DNA of 7,349 nucleotides. Source: an uncultured Treponema sp. (GTDB lineage Bacteria > Spirochaetota > Spirochaetia > Treponematales > Treponemataceae). Below, piece after piece: positions 1 to 7,349 of this stretch. Within the stretch, counting starts at the first letter, position 1. Each line of letters starts with the position of its first letter. The position numbers and the translations under genes are program-made. The notes below the pieces were generated by a model. It was not told the origin of the DNA and did not search any database. It saw only the letters and a list, made by a program, of their open reading frames with translations. The stretch spans positions 1 to 7,349 of the forward strand of contig CAKULY010000045.1 of NCBI GenBank assembly GCA_934667505.1, in the 5' to 3' direction.

Positions 1-4
1 TTTC

Positions 5-87
5 TGTCATTTTCGGGCTTGACCCGAAAATCTAAATGCATATATTGCAATCATTTAGAGATTGTTGTATCAAGTATGACAATGACA
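5..87. repeat. Nested imperfect inverted repeat, MITE-like dispersed element
   Basis: The outer arms, 5-33 and 59-87, are inverted copies matching at 21 of 29 positions and both end in TGTCATT. Inside them, 31-38 and 52-59 form a perfect 8-bp inverted repeat (TCTAAATG/CATTTAGA). The left arm is also a hairpin on its own: TTTTCGGG (10-17) and CCCGAAAA (23-30) flank the loop CTTGA. The right arm looks like a decayed version of the same hairpin. An arm that is a palindrome, inverted around a short AT-rich centre, is typical of small non-autonomous repeats or extragenic palindromes that recur in bacterial intergenic regions. There is no open reading frame in it and no clear target-site duplication. 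Copy number cannot be judged from one window, so the mobile origin is an inference. Confidence 0.6.
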
Positions 88-151
88 TTTAGAACTTATT
101 AGACATCCCCCAAAACAATTCAAACTTCGTTAGAGCACAACCATCTGTAGC

Positions 152-188
152 AAATTGGAAAGTCGCTGAAAGCGTTTTTTTTCAATTT
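152..188 (+). terminator. Hairpin with T-run in the asnB leader (terminator or attenuator)
   Basis: A short GC stem CGCT (164-167) and AGCG (171-174) closes a GAA loop and is followed directly by eight T (175-182). The stem can be extended because the A-rich stretch 158-163 faces the T-run, and AAATTG (152-157) pairs perfectly with CAATTT (183-188). This is the layout of an intrinsic terminator reading rightwards, though the GC core is only 4 bp. It lies about 60 bases before the asnB start. It could end a transcript entering from the left, or act as an attenuator if the asnB promoter lies upstream of it; the sequence alone does not decide. I see no leader peptide or known riboswitch next to it. 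Confidence 0.55.
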
Positions 189-239
189 ATAAAAAAACTC
201 GAAATTCAGGCTATTAGTCAGTGTTACTGCAAATAAGAT

Positions 240-244
240 GAGGT
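240..244 (+). promoter_or_regulatory. Ribosome binding site of asnB
   Basis: GAGGT sits 4 bases before the ATG at 249 and supports that start. The start is also fixed by biochemistry: the next codon is Cys, which must become the N-terminal catalytic residue. No convincing -35/-10 promoter pair is visible between the hairpin and this site. Confidence 0.8.
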
Positions 245-248
245 AATT

Positions 249-1877
249 ATGTGTTCGATTATGGGATACGCAGGACCTAGAGTTCCTGCAAAAAAGTTTG
301 ATGAATGTTTTTCAAGAACATTTACAAGAGGTCCGGACGGAAAAGAAATAGTAACTCTTGATGAAGGAATGATAGGTTTCCAAAGGCTTTCAATCATGGG
401 ACTTTCTCCAGAAGGTATGCAACCGTTTAATCTGAACTCAAATTATCTCGTCTGCAACGGCGAGATTTATGGCATTTTAAAGGGCAAGGACGGAAAAAAT
501 ATTACCTGGCGCCAGGAAAAGCGTTTGCTAGAAGAAAAAGGATATAAGTTCAAAAGCGAAAGCGACTGCGAAATTTTGCTTCCATTATATGAACTTTATG
601 GCGAAAAAATGTTCGCCATGCTAGACGCGGAATTTGCCCTGATTATTTACGATTCAAAAACAAAGTCTTTTGTTGCTGCAAGAGACCCAATCGGAATCAG
701 ACCTTTGTATTACGGTTTTGACGAGGAAGATAAAATTGTTCTTGCTTCAGAACCAAAAAATCTTGTGGGACTTGTAAAAGAAATTTTGCCTTTCCCACCG
801 GGACATTACTATAAAGACGGAAAATTTACCTGCTACAGAGATATTGCGCAGGTTGAAAAATATAGCGATGATGACCTTGAAACAGCTTGCAAAAAAATTC
901 ACGATAAATTAGTTGCCGGCGTTCAAAAACGTTTGGACGCAGACGCTCCTGTAGGATTTTTGCTCAGCGGAGGACTTGATTCTTCGCTTGTATGCGCTAT
1001 TTCTGCAAAAATTTTGCGAAAACCTATTGAAACCTATGCAATCGGAATGGAAGGCGACGCAATAGACCTAAAGTACGCAAAACAAGTTGCAGATTTTATA
1101 GGTTCAAATCATCACGAAGTAATTATTTCTAAAGAAGATGTTCTTTCCTCTCTTGATGAGGTTATTAAGATTCTTGGAACTTTTGACATAACAACAATCA
1201 GAGCAAGCATGGGAATGTACCTTGTTTGCAAAGCGATTCACGAACAGTCAAAAATCCGCGTTTTGCTTACCGGTGAAATAAGTGACGAGCTTTTTGGCTA
1301 TAAGTACACCGATTTTGCGCCAAGCGCACAAGAATTTCAAAAGGAGGCTCAAAAACGTATCCGGGAACTTCACATGTATGATGTTTTGCGTGCCGACAGG
1401 TGTATAAGCGTAAACAGCCTTGAAGCCCGCGTTCCGTTTGGCGACTTGGATTTTGTGGAATATGTTATGAGCATAAATCCAGAACTAAAGATGAACCATT
1501 ACAACAAAGGAAAATATCTTTTGCGCCACGCTTTTGAAAAAGATGCCGACGGAAAAGAGTATCTGCCTTATGACATTCTTATGCGAGAAAAAGCGGCATT
1601 CAGCGATGCAGTAGGACATTCTTTGGTAGACGACTTAAAAGAATACGCTCAGAATTTCTATACAGACGAAGAATTCTTGGAGCGCTGCAAAAAATATAAA
1701 CACGCAACTCCGTTTACAAAAGAATCTTTGCTTTACAGAGAAATTTTTGAAAAATACTACCCTGGTCAGGGACAGATGATAAAGGATTTTTGGATGCCAA
1801 ACAAAAATTGGAAAGGCTGCGATGTAAAAGACCCAAGCGCAAGGGTTCTTTCAAACTATGGAGACAGCGGAAAATAA
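249..1877 (+). CDS. asnB: Asparagine synthetase B, glutamine-hydrolysing
   Basis: Cytoplasmic enzyme that makes asparagine from aspartate, ATP and glutamine, releasing glutamate, AMP and pyrophosphate. The 542 residues are close to the 554 of E. coli AsnB. The N-terminal class II glutaminase (about 2-200) begins Met-Cys-Ser-Ile, with Cys2 as nucleophile once Met is removed. It also shows Arg46, the NGEIY motif (70-74) and Asp106 in an SESDCE context, which bind glutamine in this family. The synthetase domain (about 215-530) carries the ATP pyrophosphatase P-loop SGGLDSS (240-246), an ITTIRAS segment (314-320), a GEISDELFGY loop (342-351) containing the expected catalytic Glu343, the LEARVPF motif (391-397) and REKAAFSD (446-453). 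The last includes the Lys that contacts the intermediate. The loop at 342-351 is unusual: E. coli has GEGSDEVFGGY, so one Gly is replaced by Ile and one residue is missing. gltB follows after 21 bases, probably in the same transcript. Confidence 0.95.
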   Translation: MCSIMGYAGPRVPAKKFDECFSRTFTRGPDGKEIVTLDEGMIGFQRLSIMGLSPEGMQPFNLNSNYLVCNGEIYGILKGKDGKNITWRQEKRLLEEKGYKFKSESDCEILLPLYELYGEKMFAMLDAEFALIIYDSKTKSFVAARDPIGIRPLYYGFDEEDKIVLASEPKNLVGLVKEILPFPPGHYYKDGKFTCYRDIAQVEKYSDDDLETACKKIHDKLVAGVQKRLDADAPVGFLLSGGLDSSLVCAISAKILRKPIETYAIGMEGDAIDLKYAKQVADFIGSNHHEVIISKEDVLSSLDEVIKILGTFDITTIRASMGMYLVCKAIHEQSKIRVLLTGEISDELFGYKYTDFAPSAQEFQKEAQKRIRELHMYDVLRADRCISVNSLEARVPFGDLDFVEYVMSINPELKMNHYNKGKYLLRHAFEKDADGKEYLPYDILMREKAAFSDAVGHSLVDDLKEYAQNFYTDEEFLERCKKYKHATPFTKESLLYREIFEKYYPGQGQMIKDFWMPNKNWKGCDVKDPSARVLSNYGDSGK

Positions 1878-1883
1878 AAAGCC

Positions 1884-1888
1884 GGAGG
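1884..1888 (+). promoter_or_regulatory. Ribosome binding site of gltB
   Basis: GGAGG lies in the 21-base gap after the asnB stop codon and 10 bases before the gltB ATG. The spacing is slightly long but usable. The gap has no terminator and no room for an independent promoter, which supports co-transcription of asnB and gltB. Confidence 0.8.
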
Positions 1889-1898
1889 TTTTGCCAGT

Positions 1899-6473
<4,575 letters not shown>

Positions 6474-6535
6474 TAAAATAGTGTTATTCAGATTGAAAAA
6501 GTGATATTGTTTTATGATTTGTAGTAACTAAAAGG

Positions 6536-6573
6536 AAGAGGTCATTGAGCTAGCCGAAATGACCTCTTTTTTT
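6536..6573. terminator. Strong, probably bidirectional intrinsic terminator
   Basis: A perfect 11-bp stem, AAGAGGTCATT (6536-6546) with AATGACCTCTT (6558-6568), closes an 11-base loop. On the plus strand it runs into seven T (6567-6573), ending the asnB-gltB transcript about 60 bases after the gltB stop. On the minus strand the same stem is followed by TTCC and then TTTT, a weaker tract that can serve the convergent HD-GYP gene. The plus-strand T-run overlaps the last two bases of the HD-GYP stop codon. The stretch between the gltB stop and this hairpin (6474-6535) shows nothing else. Confidence 0.9.
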
Positions 6574-7180
6574 AATGCTGATGAAAATTTTTATTGTTGT
6601 ATCCAGCGTCAAGAATTTCTTGCCAGTGTTCAAGCGTTACCGCTGCAATATCGGGGTCGTACATTGTGTTTGTATTTTTTATGATTTCTTGGCGGCAATA
6701 TTCTGAATCAAATGCCTTTCTGTAGCTTCTGTCAGAAAGCATGGCGTCAATTGAATCGCAAATAGCAATAATTCTTGAGCCTAAAGGAATTTCAATGCCT
6801 GCAAGACCGTCTGGGTAGCCTTTGCCGTCGAAACGCTCGTGGTGATGAAGCACAATTTCTGCAAGAGGTGCTAAAGAAGGCGAATGCATTAAAATCCTTG
6901 CCCCAATTGCGGGATGTTCCTTAAGAATTGCAAATTCTTCGTCTGTTAATTTTCCAGGTTTTAAAAGAATTCCATCTGGAACGCCAACTTTTCCAACATC
7001 GTGAAGGTGGGCGGCCACATGATAAAATTCTTTCTGCTCTTCATCAAACCCCATAAAATCAGAAAGCTTTTTTACAAGTTCGCTTACTCGGCACGAATGA
7101 CCTGCCGTATATAAATCTCTTTCTTCAAGAGCTCCTGTTATACATTCAATTACTTCGTGATAATTTATACTGTTAAACAT
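6572..7180 (-). CDS. Stand-alone HD-GYP domain protein, predicted cyclic-di-GMP phosphodiesterase
   Basis: The 202 residues are almost entirely one HD-GYP domain, with no receiver, PAS, GAF or membrane segment. The family hydrolyses the second messenger cyclic-di-GMP (to pGpG or GMP), and so affects motility, adhesion and biofilm in many bacteria. Metal-site residues are intact: His28 in a TAGHSCRV context, His60-Asp61 with Lys64 (HLHDVGK), His89 (KEHPAIG), His113-His114 and Asp142. The signature HHERFDGKGYP (113-123) and the late DRSYRKAF motif (150-157) are canonical. Tyr24 stands four residues before His28, where trinuclear-iron members such as PmGH have Glu, so a two-metal site is more likely. 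With no sensor domain, regulation must come from expression or from partner proteins. The start is supported by AAAAGGT (7188-7194) and a promoter just upstream. The gene converges on gltB and is unlikely to be functionally tied to it. Confidence 0.92.
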   Translation of the reverse strand: MFNSINYHEVIECITGALEERDLYTAGHSCRVSELVKKLSDFMGFDEEQKEFYHVAAHLHDVGKVGVPDGILLKPGKLTDEEFAILKEHPAIGARILMHSPSLAPLAEIVLHHHERFDGKGYPDGLAGIEIPLGSRIIAICDSIDAMLSDRSYRKAFDSEYCRQEIIKNTNTMYDPDIAAVTLEHWQEILDAGYNNKNFHQH

Positions 7181-7187
7181 TAATGTT

Positions 7188-7194
7188 ACCTTTT
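7188..7194 (-). promoter_or_regulatory. Ribosome binding site of the HD-GYP gene
   Basis: Read on the minus strand, AAAAGGT lies 7 bases before the ATG whose complement is at 7178-7180. It supports that start over the in-frame alternatives, none of which lies upstream before a stop. It falls almost at the predicted transcription start, so the untranslated leader is very short. Confidence 0.7.
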
Positions 7195-7201
7195 GCTAAC
7201 T

Positions 7202-7229
7202 ATTTTAACCTTCTGCCTGTTTTTGTCAA
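7202..7229 (-). promoter_or_regulatory. Sigma70-type promoter of the HD-GYP gene
   Basis: On the minus strand a perfect -35 box TTGACA (complement at 7224-7229) is followed after 16 bases by TAAAAT (complement at 7202-7207), one mismatch from the TATAAT consensus. Initiation about 7 bases further on, near 7195, would leave a leader of roughly 15 bases containing little more than the ribosome binding site. A housekeeping promoter of this strength suggests constitutive expression, although an operator overlapping it cannot be excluded. Confidence 0.75.
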
Positions 7230-7328
7230 CTGAAGTGAGATAGTCCAAATGTCGAGTTTTTAGGAAAATGAATAAAAGCGTAAGCGAATTTACAATTTGT
7301 GAAGATTTTGTGCGATAAGAACAGCTAA

Positions 7329-7343
7329 GGTTGCACAGCAACC
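7329..7343. other. Short perfect hairpin at the right edge
   Basis: GGTTGC (7329-7334) and GCAACC (7338-7343) form a perfect 6-bp stem around an ACA loop. No T-run follows on either strand within the window, so it is not a recognisable terminator. It may be part of a structure, repeat or gene end that continues beyond the edge. The surrounding stretch 7230-7349 contains no complete gene that I can support. Confidence 0.3.
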
Positions 7344-7349
7344 CAAACC

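Noticed and set aside
45..73. TTGCAA followed after 17 bases by TATCAA as a possible promoter.
   Set aside because: The -10 match is poor and the site lies inside the inverted repeat, so it is not convincing.
93..236. A 47-codon open frame ending in TAA 12 bases before asnB, considered as the end of an upstream gene or a leader peptide.
   Set aside because: It has no ATG, GTG or TTG start, is preceded by a stop at 90-92, and runs through the hairpin and T-run.
238..246. A minimal ATG-AGG-TAA reading frame overlapping the asnB ribosome binding site.
   Set aside because: It has no ribosome binding site of its own, and such a short match occurs easily by chance in a GATGAGGTAA context.
1341..1347. 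AAGGAGG inside asnB, resembling a strong ribosome binding site.
   Set aside because: The next ATG is about 27 bases away and the main frame continues through conserved AsnB sequence, so it is not an internal start.
7289..7303. An operator-like dyad, TTTACA-ATT-TGTGAA, upstream of the HD-GYP promoter.
   Set aside because: It is short, AT-rich and imperfect, and lies about 60 bases upstream of the -35 box, so chance is a sufficient explanation.
7268..7318. A 16-codon plus-strand frame starting at an ATG preceded by AGGAAA.
   Set aside because: It is very short, has no recognisable motif and nothing downstream in the window for it to regulate.

Overview
The window holds three complete genes and reads as an ordinary stretch of chromosome from a moderately AT-rich bacterium that uses strong Shine-Dalgarno sites. 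A host-associated or rumen-type spirochaete (Treponema-like) is my best guess from the protein flavour, the sigma70-type promoter and the dispersed inverted repeat at the left edge. That assignment is an inference from style; nothing in the window is a taxonomic marker.

Layout. Positions 1-248 are non-coding. They hold a nested, imperfect inverted repeat (5-87) that looks like a small dispersed MITE-like element, then a hairpin plus T-run (152-188), then the ribosome binding site of the first gene. Positions 249-1877 encode a glutamine-hydrolysing asparagine synthetase (asnB). After 21 bases, 1899-6473 encodes a full-length glutamate synthase large subunit (gltB). A strong, probably bidirectional terminator (6536-6573) separates gltB from a convergent gene on the minus strand (6572-7180). 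That gene encodes a compact stand-alone HD-GYP protein, a predicted cyclic-di-GMP phosphodiesterase. It has its own near-consensus promoter just upstream (7202-7229). The last 120 bases hold no recognisable complete gene.

How the genes relate. asnB and gltB are co-directional, closely spaced and without an obvious terminator between them, so they probably share a transcript. Both start with a class II (Ntn-type) glutaminase whose N-terminal cysteine strips the amide from glutamine. AsnB passes the ammonia to aspartate, and GltB passes it to 2-oxoglutarate. Together they link glutamine, glutamate and asparagine pools. No gltD (electron-supplying small subunit) follows gltB, although GltB lacks the ferredoxin-type insertion, so its partner should be encoded elsewhere. 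The HD-GYP gene is a separate signalling unit.

I found no mobile-element gene, CRISPR array, RNA gene or clearly new system. The points most worth a second look are the unlinked GltB, the divergent synthetase loop of AsnB, the leader hairpin, the nested repeat, and the Tyr replacing the usual metal-site Glu in the HD-GYP protein.
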